NCBI GenBank assembly: GCA_937980205.1
Contig: CALJKW010000055.1
Coordinates: forward strand, 62,001 to 126,000
Source: an uncultured Myxococcales bacterium
GTDB taxonomy: Bacteria > Myxococcota > Myxococcia > Myxococcales > Myxococcaceae
Direction: 5' to 3'
DNA: 64,000 bases
The notes under the pieces are model-generated. The model was not told the origin of the DNA. It saw only the letters and a list, made by a program, of their open reading frames with translations, and searched no databases. The first letter of the stretch is position 1; each line of letters starts with the position of its first letter. The translations under genes were made by a program, and so were the position numbers. Below, piece by piece: positions 48,013 through 56,136 of this stretch.

Positions 48013-48714
48013 GCCGACGCGCACCTCGCGCGGCGCCCGCTCCCTCTGGGTCACCCACTTGATGAAGTCGTCGAGAGACTTGCCCGGCTCGTCGTCGAAC
48101 GCGCCGGAGAGGTCGGCCTTCGCGATGCGGTCGAGGCGGAAGCTGCGGAAGCCGTCGCGCAGCTCGCACCACGCGGCGAGGGTCCAGGTCTTCCCCCAGA
48201 ACGCCACGGCGAGCGGCCGCACGGCGCGCTTCGTGACGTCGCCTTTCTCGTCGCGGTAGTCGAGCTTCAGGCGCCGCCGTGAGCGCAGCGCCTCGCGGAC
48301 GACGCCGAGCGGCCCGGCGGTCGCGCCCGGCTTGAACCGCGGAGCGAGCAGCCGCGTCGACGCCACCCGCGCCCGCGTGCCCTCGGGCAGCACCATCTCG
48401 ATCTTCGCGAGCGCGGCGTCGGCGGCGCGGGCCAGCGCGGGGTCGGCGTAGCCCTGCACGACGCGGGCGCCGAGGACGAGCGCTTCGATCTCCTCCTCGG
48501 TGAACGTCATCGGCGGGAGATCGAAGCCGTGGGCGAGGGCGTAGCCGACGCCGGCCTCTCCGCGGATGGGGACGCCCGAGAGCGACAGATCCCGGACGTC
48601 CCGGTACACCGTGCGCTCGCTGACCTCGAGCTCCTCGGCCAGCCGCTGCGCGGTGACGAGCCGGCTCTTGCGCAAGAGCTGGACGAGGCGGAACAGGCGG
48701 TCGGCGCGGCGCAT
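47998..48714 (-). CDS. WYL-domain transcription regulator (YafY/DeoR-type HTH)
   Basis: A 238-residue regulator. The N-terminal winged helix-turn-helix covers residues about 1-55 (RRADRLFRLVQLLRKSRLVTAQRLAEELEVSERTVYRDVRDLS). The WYL domain spans about 130-215 and contains LKLDYRDEKGDVTKRAVRPL and TWTLAAWCELRDGFRSFRLDRI, which bind effector molecules. It follows the VOC gene by five bases on the same strand, so the pair is co-transcribed, and the dyad upstream of the VOC gene is the likely autoregulatory site. Confidence 0.9.
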   Translation of the reverse strand: MRRADRLFRLVQLLRKSRLVTAQRLAEELEVSERTVYRDVRDLSLSGVPIRGEAGVGYALAHGFDLPPMTFTEEEIEALVLGARVVQGYADPALARAADAALAKIEMVLPEGTRARVASTRLLAPRFKPGATAGPLGVVREALRSRRRLKLDYRDEKGDVTKRAVRPLAVAFWGKTWTLAAWCELRDGFRSFRLDRIAKADLSGAFDDEPGKSLDDFIKWVTQRERAPREVRVGSALP

Positions 48715-48719
48715 CGTGG

Positions 48720-49058
48720 CTACTTCTTCTGCCACAGCGCGAACGGCGCGCCGGAAGGATCCGACACGATGGCGAACCAGCCCAGGTCGGGCACCTCGGT
48801 CTTGGGCTTGAGCACCTTGCCGCCGAGCTCTTGCGCCTTCTTCGCCGAGGCGGTCACGTCCTCGACGTCGATGTACTGAAGCCAGTACCCGCTGCCGGCG
48901 GGCTCCTCCATGATGCCGCCGGCCTGCGGCCCCTGGATCTCCTCGTAGCGCGGCTTCATGGGCAGCGAGTTGAACTTCCAGCCGAACAGCTCGCCGTAGA
49001 AGGCGCGGGCCTGGTCGACGTTCTGGGTGTGCAGCTCGACGTAGTTGACGTTGTGCAT
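48720..49058 (-). CDS. VOC-family (glyoxalase-like) protein
   Basis: A 112-residue protein with one vicinal-oxygen-chelate module: VNYVELHTQNVDQARAFYGELFGWKF, then GGIMEEPAGSGYWLQYIDVED and SDPSGAPFALWQKK. VOC proteins form dimers and bind metal or small antibiotics. The ATG at 49058 has GGAGG eight bases upstream (49067-49071), a strong ribosome binding site. It is paired with the WYL regulator, a common arrangement for small-molecule defence or detoxification. Confidence 0.88.
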   Translation of the reverse strand: MHNVNYVELHTQNVDQARAFYGELFGWKFNSLPMKPRYEEIQGPQAGGIMEEPAGSGYWLQYIDVEDVTASAKKAQELGGKVLKPKTEVPDLGWFAIVSDPSGAPFALWQKK

Positions 49059-49114
49059 CGTGTGTTCCTCCCATCCGCGTGATTGCGGAGTGTCGGCACG
49101 ATGCCGGCCCGCTC

Positions 49115-49132
49115 CTGACAGCGTGCTGTCAG
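49115..49132. promoter_or_regulatory. Inverted repeat CTGACAG-CGTG-CTGTCAG
   Basis: A perfect 7-bp inverted repeat with a 4-base spacer. It lies 56 bases upstream of the VOC gene start (49058) and overlaps the stop of threonine aldolase. Candidate operator of the WYL regulator; alternatively a terminator stem for the aldolase gene. Confidence 0.5.
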
Positions 49133-50112
49133 CAGAGTGAGCGGATGATGCGCGCCGCCTCGTCGCACTGCGCGGCCGTCACGTCGAGGTGGGTCACCAG
49201 CCGCACCGTCGCCGTCCCGGTCGCGAGCACGCCGCGCTCCTTCAGCTTCGGCACCAGCCCGGCGGGAGCGTTCCGGATCCACACGATGTTCGTCTGCGGC
49301 GGCTCGACGTCGAGCACGCCCGACAGGGCATGGGCGATGCGCGCGGCGTTCGCGTGATCCTCCGCGAGCCGCGCCACGTGGTGCTCGAGCGCGTAGCGGC
49401 CGGCCGCCGCGAGGACGCCGACCTGCCGCATGCCGCCGCCGAGCATCTTGCGCCAGTGCCGCGCCTCCTTGATGAACGGGCGGGAGCCGCACAGCACCGA
49501 GCCGACGGGGGCGCCCAGGCCCTTCGACAGGCACACGCTGACCGAGTCGAAGCCCTCGACCAGCTCGCGCACCGGCAGGCCCAGCTTCACGGCGGCGTTG
49601 AACAGCCGCGCGCCGTCGAGGTGCGTGGCGAGGCCCCGCTTCTTCGCGAGCGCCGTCGCCGCCTGCAGGTACTTCAGCGGCAGCACGCGCCCGCCGAACG
49701 TCTGCTCGAGCGCGAGCAGGCGCGTGCGCGCGTAGTGATCGTCGTCGGGCTTCACGGCCTTCTCGATGCGGTCCAGGGGGATCGTGCCGTCCAGCTCCTG
49801 CACGAGCGGCTGGGGCTGAAGGGAGCCGAGCACGGCGGCTCCGCCGGCCTCGTGGACGTAGGTGTGTGCGTCGGCGCCGACGAGGAACTCGTCTCCGCGG
49901 CGGCAGTGCGACATGAGCGCGGCGAGGTTGCACTGGGTGCCTGAGGGGAAGAAGAGGGCGGCCTCCATTCTCAGCAGCCCGGCGACCTCTTCCTGCAGCG
50001 CGTTGACGGTGGGGTCGTCTCCGAAGACGTCGTCGCCGACGTCGGCGCGGGCCATGGCCTCGCGCATGGCAGGACCGGGGCGGGTGACGGTGTCGCTGCG
50101 CAGGTCGATCAT
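49129..50112 (-). CDS. ltaE: Low-specificity L-threonine aldolase
   Basis: A 327-residue fold-type I PLP enzyme that cleaves L-threonine or allo-threonine to glycine and acetaldehyde. Seen: MIDLRSDTVTRPGPAMREAMARA, DDVFGDDPTVNALQE, FPSGTQCNLAAL, HLDGARLFNAAV, and the PLP-binding Lys in SVCLSKGLGAPVGSVLCG. The sequence continues with RKMLGGGMRQVGVLAAAG. ATG 50112 gives the usual family start. It is a single gene, divergent from the carboxyltransferase gene (40 bases). Confidence 0.94.
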   Translation of the reverse strand: MIDLRSDTVTRPGPAMREAMARADVGDDVFGDDPTVNALQEEVAGLLRMEAALFFPSGTQCNLAALMSHCRRGDEFLVGADAHTYVHEAGGAAVLGSLQPQPLVQELDGTIPLDRIEKAVKPDDDHYARTRLLALEQTFGGRVLPLKYLQAATALAKKRGLATHLDGARLFNAAVKLGLPVRELVEGFDSVSVCLSKGLGAPVGSVLCGSRPFIKEARHWRKMLGGGMRQVGVLAAAGRYALEHHVARLAEDHANAARIAHALSGVLDVEPPQTNIVWIRNAPAGLVPKLKERGVLATGTATVRLVTHLDVTAAQCDEAARIIRSLC

Positions 50113-50152
50113 GGGCGCGCACCCTAGGTGAGTTGTGCTAGCGGCGCCGCAT

Positions 50153-51682
50153 ATGTCCTTCGACGAAACTCTCCAGGCGAAGATTACGCAGGTCGAAAAA
50201 GGCGGCGCGGAGAAGTACCACGCCAAGAACAAGGAGGTCGGCAAGCTGTTCGCGCGCGAGCGCATCGCGCTGCTGGTCGACCCCGGCTCGTTCGTCGAAG
50301 AAGGGAAGCTCGCCAACAACCTCGACCCCGAGCTGCCGAGCGACGGCGTCGTCACGGGCTTGGGAAGGCTCGACGGGCGCACCATCGCCATCATGGCGAA
50401 CGACTCGACGGTGAAGGCGGGCAGCTGGGGCGCGCGGACGGTCGAGAAGATCCTGCGCATTCAGGAGACGGCGCACCGCCTGCGGGTGCCGCTGTGCTAC
50501 CTCGTCGACAGCGCCGGCGCGCGCATCACCGACCAGGTCGAGATGTTCCCCGGCCGGCGCCACGCGGGCCGCATCTTCTACAACGAGGTTCACCTGTCGG
50601 GCATGGTGCCGCAGGTGTGCCTGCTCTTCGGGCCGAGCGCGGCCGGCGGCGCGTACATCCCCGCGTTCTGCGACATCGTCATCATGGTCGACGGGAACGC
50701 GTCGATGTACCTCGGCTCTCCGCGCATGGCCGAGATGGTGATCGGCGAGAAGGTCACGCTCGAGGAGATGGGCGGCGCGAAGATGCACTGCTCGATCTCC
50801 GGCTGCGGCGACGTGCTGGCGAAGAGCGAAAAAGAGGCCATCGAGTACTGCAAGCAGTACCTGCGCCTGCTGCCCGCCAACTTCTCCGAGAAGCCGCCGG
50901 TGGTCGAGAAGAAGGCCCCGAAGGCGAGCGGCAAGAAGGTCGAGGAGATCATCCCGCCCGACCAGAACAAGCCGTTCGACATGTACGCGCTCATCAACGA
51001 GCTCATCGACGAGGGCTCGTGGTTCGAGGTGAAGAAGCTGTTCGCGCAGGAGCTCGTCACCGGCTTCGGCCGCATCGACGGTCAGACGATCGGCATCATC
51101 GCGAACCAGCCCAAGTACAAAGGCGGAGTGCTCTTCGTCGACAGCGCCGACAAGGCCGCGCGCTTCATCTGGCTCTGCGACGCCTTCAACGTGCCGCTGC
51201 TCTACCTCGCCGACGTGCCGGGCTTCATGATCGGCACGAAGGTCGAGAAGGCCGGCATCATCCGCGCGGGCGCGAAGATGATCTCCGCGGTGAGCGAGGC
51301 GTCGGTGCCGAAGATCTCGGTGGTGGTGCGCAAGGCGTACGGCGCCGGCCTCTACGCGATGAGCGGGCCGGGCTTCGCGCCCGACTGCACGCTCGCGCTG
51401 CCCCAGGCGATGATCGCCGTGATGGGCCCCGAGGCCGCGGTGAACGCCGTCTACTTCAACAAGATTCAGGAGAAGCCCGAAGCCGAGCGCCAGGCGTACG
51501 TGCAGAAGCTGCGCGACGAGTACAAGGCCGACGTCGACATCTACAAGCTCGCCGCCGAGCTCGTCGTCGACGAGATCGTGCCCGGCTCGCAGCTGCGCGC
51601 CGAGCTGCAGAAGCGCTTCGCCATGTACCGCGAGCAGTACCGGACGCCGGAGCGCAAGAAGCGCACCGTGTGCCCGGTGTGA
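50153..51682 (+). CDS. Acyl-CoA carboxylase carboxyltransferase (beta) subunit
   Basis: A 509-residue biotin-dependent carboxyltransferase with the two-part crotonase-like fold. Seen: ARERIALLVDPGSFVEEG, CYLVDSAGARITDQVEMFPGR, FGPSAAGGAYIPAFCD, MAEMVIGEKVTLEEMGGA, then the second half ADVPGFMIGTKVEKAGIIRAGAK and AVSEASVPKISVVVRKAYG. It carboxylates propionyl-CoA, 3-methylcrotonyl-CoA or related acyl-CoA; the DQVEMFPGRRH loop may favour the methylcrotonyl/geranyl type. ATG 50153 is chosen; GTG/TTG upstream codons lack a family match. The biotin carboxylase subunit is not in this window. Confidence 0.93.
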   Translation: MSFDETLQAKITQVEKGGAEKYHAKNKEVGKLFARERIALLVDPGSFVEEGKLANNLDPELPSDGVVTGLGRLDGRTIAIMANDSTVKAGSWGARTVEKILRIQETAHRLRVPLCYLVDSAGARITDQVEMFPGRRHAGRIFYNEVHLSGMVPQVCLLFGPSAAGGAYIPAFCDIVIMVDGNASMYLGSPRMAEMVIGEKVTLEEMGGAKMHCSISGCGDVLAKSEKEAIEYCKQYLRLLPANFSEKPPVVEKKAPKASGKKVEEIIPPDQNKPFDMYALINELIDEGSWFEVKKLFAQELVTGFGRIDGQTIGIIANQPKYKGGVLFVDSADKAARFIWLCDAFNVPLLYLADVPGFMIGTKVEKAGIIRAGAKMISAVSEASVPKISVVVRKAYGAGLYAMSGPGFAPDCTLALPQAMIAVMGPEAAVNAVYFNKIQEKPEAERQAYVQKLRDEYKADVDIYKLAAELVVDEIVPGSQLRAELQKRFAMYREQYRTPERKKRTVCPV

Positions 51683-52248
51683 CGGCAGCGCTCGTCACGC
51701 TCCTTCTCTCAGCCTGCCGCCTCTCCGACGAGGCGGACGACGCCTGCCGCTCGACGTACTGGCGCACCCGCGCCGCCGCGACGCTCGCGCCCTCGTACGT
51801 CGTGCAGCTCGACGGCGACCGGGCCTACGACGGCCTCGTCTGGACCCTCGCGGTCGACGTCCCGCGCGAAGGGTGGGGCGAGCACTTCGCGCTCGGTGTC
51901 CCGAAGGCCGTGGTCCCCGACCGCTCTCCGGCGTTCATCGGCTTCGCCGCCAGCCTCGCCTGGTTCCCGAACCGCGCGGTCGACGCCCGGCTCGTCATCC
52001 GCGCGCGCGTCATCTCGCTGCCCTGGCCGAGCACGCCGGCGCACGCGCTGTTCCACCTCTCGGCCGGTGCGGGCGCTACGTGGAGCACGTTCGGCTTCGC
52101 GCCGCGCATCGAGCTCAAGGTCCGCGCCGGCCACCTCGCCTGGGGCGGGCTGCACGTCACGGCGGGCTTTCAGCCCTACGTCTCGAGAGCGCTCTACCTC
52201 TCGGACGTGAGCGTCGGCCTCGACGCCCCGTGGGTGTGGTGGTGGTAA
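51679..52248 (+). CDS. Lipoprotein of unknown function
   Basis: A 189-residue lipoprotein that starts at GTG 51679, overlapping the carboxyltransferase stop by four bases (GTGA). Signal VTAALVTLLLSAC with Cys at residue 13. The remaining sequence is strand-rich with many aromatic residues: YDGLVWTLAVDVPREGWGE, FIGFAASLAWFPNRAVDARLVIRARVIS, FHLSAGAGATWSTFGFAPRIELKVRAG and a final WVWWW. The pattern is like an outer-membrane or lipocalin-type sheet. It is coupled to a cytosolic enzyme gene, which suggests transcription convenience rather than shared function. Confidence 0.65.
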   Translation: MTAALVTLLLSACRLSDEADDACRSTYWRTRAAATLAPSYVVQLDGDRAYDGLVWTLAVDVPREGWGEHFALGVPKAVVPDRSPAFIGFAASLAWFPNRAVDARLVIRARVISLPWPSTPAHALFHLSAGAGATWSTFGFAPRIELKVRAGHLAWGGLHVTAGFQPYVSRALYLSDVSVGLDAPWVWWW

Positions 52249-52263
52249 CGAAAAGCGAAACGC

Positions 52264-52269
52264 TATAAG
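52264..52269 (+). promoter_or_regulatory. Possible -10 box TATAAG before the acyl-CoA dehydrogenase
   Basis: TATAAG lies 12 bases before the ATG at 52282, in the short AT-richer gap ACGAAAAGCGAAACGC-TATAAG. A similar GATAAG lies nine bases before the dehydrogenase start at 20555. Confidence 0.35.
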
Positions 52270-52281
52270 CCACGCACGATC

Positions 52282-53430
52282 ATGGATTTCGAGCTGCCCG
52301 ACGACATTCGCGCGCTCCAGTCGTCGATCCGCGACTTCTGCGAGCGCCGTGTAAAGCCCCACGCCCGAGAGTGGGACCGCACCGAGAAGTTCCCGATGGA
52401 GGTCGTCAAAGAGCTCGGCGCCATGGGCGTCATGGGCATTCGCGTCGCCGAGGAGTACGGCGGCGCCGGCCTGGGGGCCCTCGCCGTCGCGGTCGCGGTC
52501 GAAGAGGTCGCGCGCTACGACGGCTCGCTCGCGCTGACCGTCGCCTCGCACAACGGCCTCGGCACGAGCCACATCCGCGTCTTCGGCAACGCCGAGCAGA
52601 AGAAGAAGTACCTGCCGAAGCTCGCGACCGGCGAGTTCCTCGGAGCGTGGGGCCTCACCGAGCCCGGCAGCGGCAGCGACGCCGCCGGCATGCGCACGAC
52701 GGCCGTTCGCAAGGGCGACACGTGGCTCCTCAACGGCGCCAAGATGTTCATCACCCAGGGCACCGTCGGCGACGTCTTCGTCATCCTCGCGGTCACCGAC
52801 GCGTCGAAGAAGCAGAAGGGCATCACCGCCTTCATCGTCGACAAGGGCCAGAAGGGGTTCACGCAGCGGCCGATTCACGGGAAGCTCGGCATGCGCTCCT
52901 CCGACACGGCCGAGCTGCACCTCGAGAACGTCGAGGTGCCCGACTCGCAGCGGCTGGGCGAGCTGAACCAGGGCTTCATCAACACGCTGCAGATCCTCGA
53001 CGGCGGCCGCATCACCATCGGCGCGCTGTCCGTCGGCCTGGGCCGCGGCGCCATCGAAGAGTCGCGGCGCTACGCGCTCGAGCGCACCGCCTTCGGCCAG
53101 CCCATCGCCGAGTTCCAGGCGCTCAAGTGGATGTTCGCGGACATGAAGACCGAGATGGACGCGGCCCGCCTGCTCGTGCACCGCGCCGCCTCGCTCGCCG
53201 ACGCAGGCCGCCCGTACACGCGCGAGGCCTCGATGGCGAAGCTCTACGCCTCGGAGGCCGCGACGCGCGCCTGCAACAAGGCGGTGCAGATTCACGGCGG
53301 CTACGGCTACACGCGCGAGTTCCCCGTCGAGCGCTACCTGCGCGACGCGAAGCTCTGCGAGATCGGCGAGGGCACCAGCGAGGTGCAGCGCTCGATCATC
53401 GCCCGCGAGATCATGAAGGCTGCCTCTTAA
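52282..53430 (+). CDS. Acyl-CoA dehydrogenase
   Basis: A 382-residue acyl-CoA dehydrogenase: LPDDIRALQSSIRDFCERRV, GLTEPGSGSDAAG, KMFITQG, GGRITIGALSVGLGRGAIEESRRYA, QIHGGYGYTREFPVERYLRDAKL and the C-terminal GEGTSEVQRSIIAREI with the catalytic Glu. The GRGAIEESRRYALER variant and the neighbouring carboxyltransferase hint at branched-chain acyl-CoA (isovaleryl or 2-methylbutyryl) substrates; this is inference. It is followed after 12 bases by an unknown gene and then meaB. Confidence 0.94.
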   Translation: MDFELPDDIRALQSSIRDFCERRVKPHAREWDRTEKFPMEVVKELGAMGVMGIRVAEEYGGAGLGALAVAVAVEEVARYDGSLALTVASHNGLGTSHIRVFGNAEQKKKYLPKLATGEFLGAWGLTEPGSGSDAAGMRTTAVRKGDTWLLNGAKMFITQGTVGDVFVILAVTDASKKQKGITAFIVDKGQKGFTQRPIHGKLGMRSSDTAELHLENVEVPDSQRLGELNQGFINTLQILDGGRITIGALSVGLGRGAIEESRRYALERTAFGQPIAEFQALKWMFADMKTEMDAARLLVHRAASLADAGRPYTREASMAKLYASEAATRACNKAVQIHGGYGYTREFPVERYLRDAKLCEIGEGTSEVQRSIIAREIMKAAS

Positions 53431-53442
53431 AGAGAAGGCGCG

Positions 53443-54351
53443 ATGAACCGCTCGTTCCTCGAGGACCTCGGCCTGAGCGTGAAAGACGCCGACGGCGTCA
53501 TCGAAGCCGAGCTCGAGCTGACCTCCAACCTGGCGATGAACCCGCTCACGCGGCAGTTCATCTCCAAGGCCCAGTTCACCGTCGTCGGCGACCGGCTCAT
53601 CACCATCTACCCGGCCGAGCTCGTCGGCATGCCGCCCATCAACCTGAGCCACGTGTCGAAGGGCGCCGCGCTCGAAGACATCATCGTCAAGAGCCTCAAC
53701 GACGCGATGCTGCACGTGCAGCGGCGCTCGGAGCAGCTCACCGCGCTCGGCCTGTCTCCGCACGTCGACCCCTCGAGCCTGCAGCTGTCGGCCGAGCTGA
53801 AGCTCGACCCGTGGCACTTCACCATCGGCACCGATCGGCTCGGCAACTTCCGCGTCACGCGGGCGATGAACGCCGGGGTCGAGATGACGACCACGTCGGC
53901 GCACGGCTTCGAGCTCTCCGAGTTCCGGGAGAGGGGAGCGCTCGAGGCCTACCTCGTCGCGATGTTCGGAGACGGCCGCGCCCCGCCGGCGATCGCGACG
54001 CCGCGGCCGCGCACGGGCCGAACCGCGTCGGACGTGGACACCGAGCCGGTCTCCTCGGCGGCGCCTCCGCCGGACGTGCCGCTGTACTTCAAGGACCTGG
54101 TCGCGGCGTTCGGCCCCGGCGCGGCGGTGCCCGGCCGCTCGGCGGTCGAGGTGCTCATCGAGCTCAAGGTGGGCGAAGAGCAGTTCCGCTTCGCCGCCGC
54201 GCGCGTCTCGGGGCGCACCTTCCGCGGCCTCCTCGCCGGCGCGAACGGGAAGCTCTGGGCCGACCGCTTCGAGCTCGACGACTTCCCCGGCATCAAGCCG
54301 CTGCTGGCGCGCCTGCTCGGCGTCTCCGAGAGCCGGGTCGAGGTGCTGTGA
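53443..54351 (+). CDS. Uncharacterised two-domain cytosolic protein
   Basis: A 302-residue protein between an acyl-CoA dehydrogenase and meaB. AGAAGG lies a few bases before ATG 53443. Residues about 1-175: LEDLGLSVKDADGVIEAELELT, AQFTVVGDRLITIYPAELVG and FTIGTDRLGNFRVTRAMNAG. After a Pro/Thr-rich linker (about 180-212) a second small domain (FKDLVAAFGPG, VEVLIELKVGEEQFRFAAARVSGRTFRGLLAG) ends ESRVEVL. No family recognised. The second domain resembles a PilZ-like or small beta-barrel, without the RxxxR motif. Confidence 0.65.
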   Translation: MNRSFLEDLGLSVKDADGVIEAELELTSNLAMNPLTRQFISKAQFTVVGDRLITIYPAELVGMPPINLSHVSKGAALEDIIVKSLNDAMLHVQRRSEQLTALGLSPHVDPSSLQLSAELKLDPWHFTIGTDRLGNFRVTRAMNAGVEMTTTSAHGFELSEFRERGALEAYLVAMFGDGRAPPAIATPRPRTGRTASDVDTEPVSSAAPPPDVPLYFKDLVAAFGPGAAVPGRSAVEVLIELKVGEEQFRFAAARVSGRTFRGLLAGANGKLWADRFELDDFPGIKPLLARLLGVSESRVEVL

Positions 54352-54352
54352 C

Positions 54353-55378
54353 GTGAGCAGCCTCGAAGAAGCAGTGCTGAAGGGCGACATCCGCGCCGCC
54401 TCGCGGCTCATGCGCCAGATCGACGACGGCGCGCCCGGCGCGACCCAGACGCTGAAGAAGCTCTTCCCGCACACCGGCCGCGCGTACGTCATCGGCATCA
54501 CCGGCGCCCCCGGCTCGGGGAAGTCGACGCTCACCGACCGGCTCATCGCGCACTACCGCAAAGAGGGCCGCACCGTCGGAGTCATCGCCGTCGACCCCAC
54601 GAGCCCCTTCACCGGCGGCGCGATCCTGGGCGACCGCATTCGCATGCAGGGCCACGCGACCGACCCCGGCGTCTTCATCCGCTCGCTCGCGACGCGCGGG
54701 AACCTGGGGGGCCTGTCGCGCGCGACCGGCGACTGCCTCAAGGTGATGGACGCGATGGGCCGCGAGGTGATCATCGTCGAGACCGTCGGCGTCGGGCAGG
54801 ACGAGATCGACATCGCGCAGCTCGCGCACACCACCTGCGTGGTGCTCGTGCCGGGCCTGGGCGACGACATCCAGGCGATCAAGGCCGGCATCCTCGAGAT
54901 CGCCGACGTCTTCGTGGTGAACAAGTCCGACCTCGACGGCAGCGACCGCGTCGTGCGCGAGCTGCGCTCGATGCTCGAGCTGCGCCACGCGGTGAAGGCT
55001 CCTCCGGTGCTCGATCACGACGCCCAGCACCGCATGAAGGCCGGACCCGCGGGCACGCGGCTGGCGCCCGCGCAAGAAGACGAGTGGGAGCCGCCCATCG
55101 TGAAGACGGTGGCCGCGCGCGACCAGGGCCTCGCCGACCTCGCGAACGAGGTCGCGAAGCACCGCACCTGGCTCGAATCGACCGGAAAAAAGCAAGAGCG
55201 CGAGCGTCAACGGGCGGCCACGCAGCTGGTGTCGCTGTTACGCGATCGTCTCCTGGCCGCTGGCCTTGCGCGCCTCGAACGCGAGAAAGGTAATCTCTCC
55301 GACGTGGCAGCGCAGATCGCCAGGCTCGAGCTCGACCCGTACACCCTCGCCGACCAGCTGGCCGGAGACTCGAAGTGA
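54353..55378 (+). CDS. meaB: MeaB-type GTPase, chaperone of methylmalonyl-CoA mutase
   Basis: A 341-residue G3E-family P-loop GTPase that loads and protects adenosylcobalamin on methylmalonyl-CoA mutase. Walker A GAPGSGKS is at 51-58, then VDPTSPFTGGAILGDRIRM, SLATRGNLGGLS and EMVGVGQ-like VETVGVGQDE (switch region). The VNKSDLDG motif provides base specificity. Its C-terminal helices (LEREKGNLSDVAAQIARLELDPY) form the dimer arm. GTG 54353 follows the previous stop by one base. The target mutase is presumably the 33212 product. Confidence 0.95.
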   Translation: MSSLEEAVLKGDIRAASRLMRQIDDGAPGATQTLKKLFPHTGRAYVIGITGAPGSGKSTLTDRLIAHYRKEGRTVGVIAVDPTSPFTGGAILGDRIRMQGHATDPGVFIRSLATRGNLGGLSRATGDCLKVMDAMGREVIIVETVGVGQDEIDIAQLAHTTCVVLVPGLGDDIQAIKAGILEIADVFVVNKSDLDGSDRVVRELRSMLELRHAVKAPPVLDHDAQHRMKAGPAGTRLAPAQEDEWEPPIVKTVAARDQGLADLANEVAKHRTWLESTGKKQERERQRAATQLVSLLRDRLLAAGLARLEREKGNLSDVAAQIARLELDPYTLADQLAGDSK

Positions 55379-56124
55379 GCCCCAGGTTGTCTCCTGCCGA
55401 GCGCGTGCAGGCGCTCGAGACGAAGCTGTTGCTCCCGTTCCCCAACGTCGAGACCGCGGTCTCGGCGCTCACGCACAAGAGCTACTGCAACGAGCACCGC
55501 GACGTGAAGCAGGCCGACAACGAGCGGCTCGAGTTCCTAGGCGACGCGGTCGTCGATCTCGCCATCTCGCACCGGCTGATGGAGCGCTTCCCCAACGCCG
55601 ACGAGGGCGAGCTCAGCAAGCTCCGCGCGCTCATCGTGAACGAAGAGGGCCTCGCCCGCATCGCGCGCAAGATCGGCCTGGGAGAGCTGCTGCAGCTCGG
55701 CCGCGGAGAAGATCTCACCGGCGGCCGCGAGAAGAGCAGCGTGCTCGCCGACGCGCTCGAGGCCGTCATCGGCGCCGTCTACCTGGGCGGCGGCATGGTG
55801 AAGGTGATGGAGCTCGTCGACCGCTTCTTCGCCGAGGCCCTCGAGGGCGTCGCGCTCGGGCGCAGCGGCTTCGACTACAAGACCCTGCTGCAGGAAGACG
55901 CGCAGATCCGGTTGAAGCAGTCTCCGCGGTACCGCGTCGTCAGCGAGAAGGGCCCGGACCACGAGAAGATCTTCGAGGTCGAGGTGCTCATCGGCACCGA
56001 CGTCTACGCGCGCTCGTCGGGGCGCTCGAAGAAAGAGGCCGAGCAGGCGGCGGCGCGAGAGACGCTCGAGATGTTGTCGCGAGATCAAAAGAAAACAGTT
56101 GGGAATCAGAACGGCGGCGCGTAG
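55375..56124 (+). CDS. rnc: Ribonuclease III
   Basis: A 249-residue double-strand RNA endonuclease. The signature NERLEFLGDAVVDL (residues 49-62) carries the metal-binding Glu and Asp; the second acidic patch is LADALEAVIGAVYL. The N-terminal part is the endonuclease domain, and residues about 165-235 form the dsRNA-binding domain (DYKTLLQEDAQIRLKQSPRY, GRSKKEAEQAAARETLE). It processes rRNA precursors. GTG 55375 overlaps the meaB stop (GTGA). A stretch of Asn/Gln ends the protein (KKTVGNQNGGA). Confidence 0.96.
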   Translation: MSPRLSPAERVQALETKLLLPFPNVETAVSALTHKSYCNEHRDVKQADNERLEFLGDAVVDLAISHRLMERFPNADEGELSKLRALIVNEEGLARIARKIGLGELLQLGRGEDLTGGREKSSVLADALEAVIGAVYLGGGMVKVMELVDRFFAEALEGVALGRSGFDYKTLLQEDAQIRLKQSPRYRVVSEKGPDHEKIFEVEVLIGTDVYARSSGRSKKEAEQAAARETLEMLSRDQKKTVGNQNGGA

Positions 56125-56136
56125 TTTCCGCGCGCC

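Noticed and set aside
51709..54546. 945-codon minus-strand open frame
   Set aside because: It is antisense to an acyl-CoA dehydrogenase and other genes; composition is typical of reverse-frame GC-rich reading.
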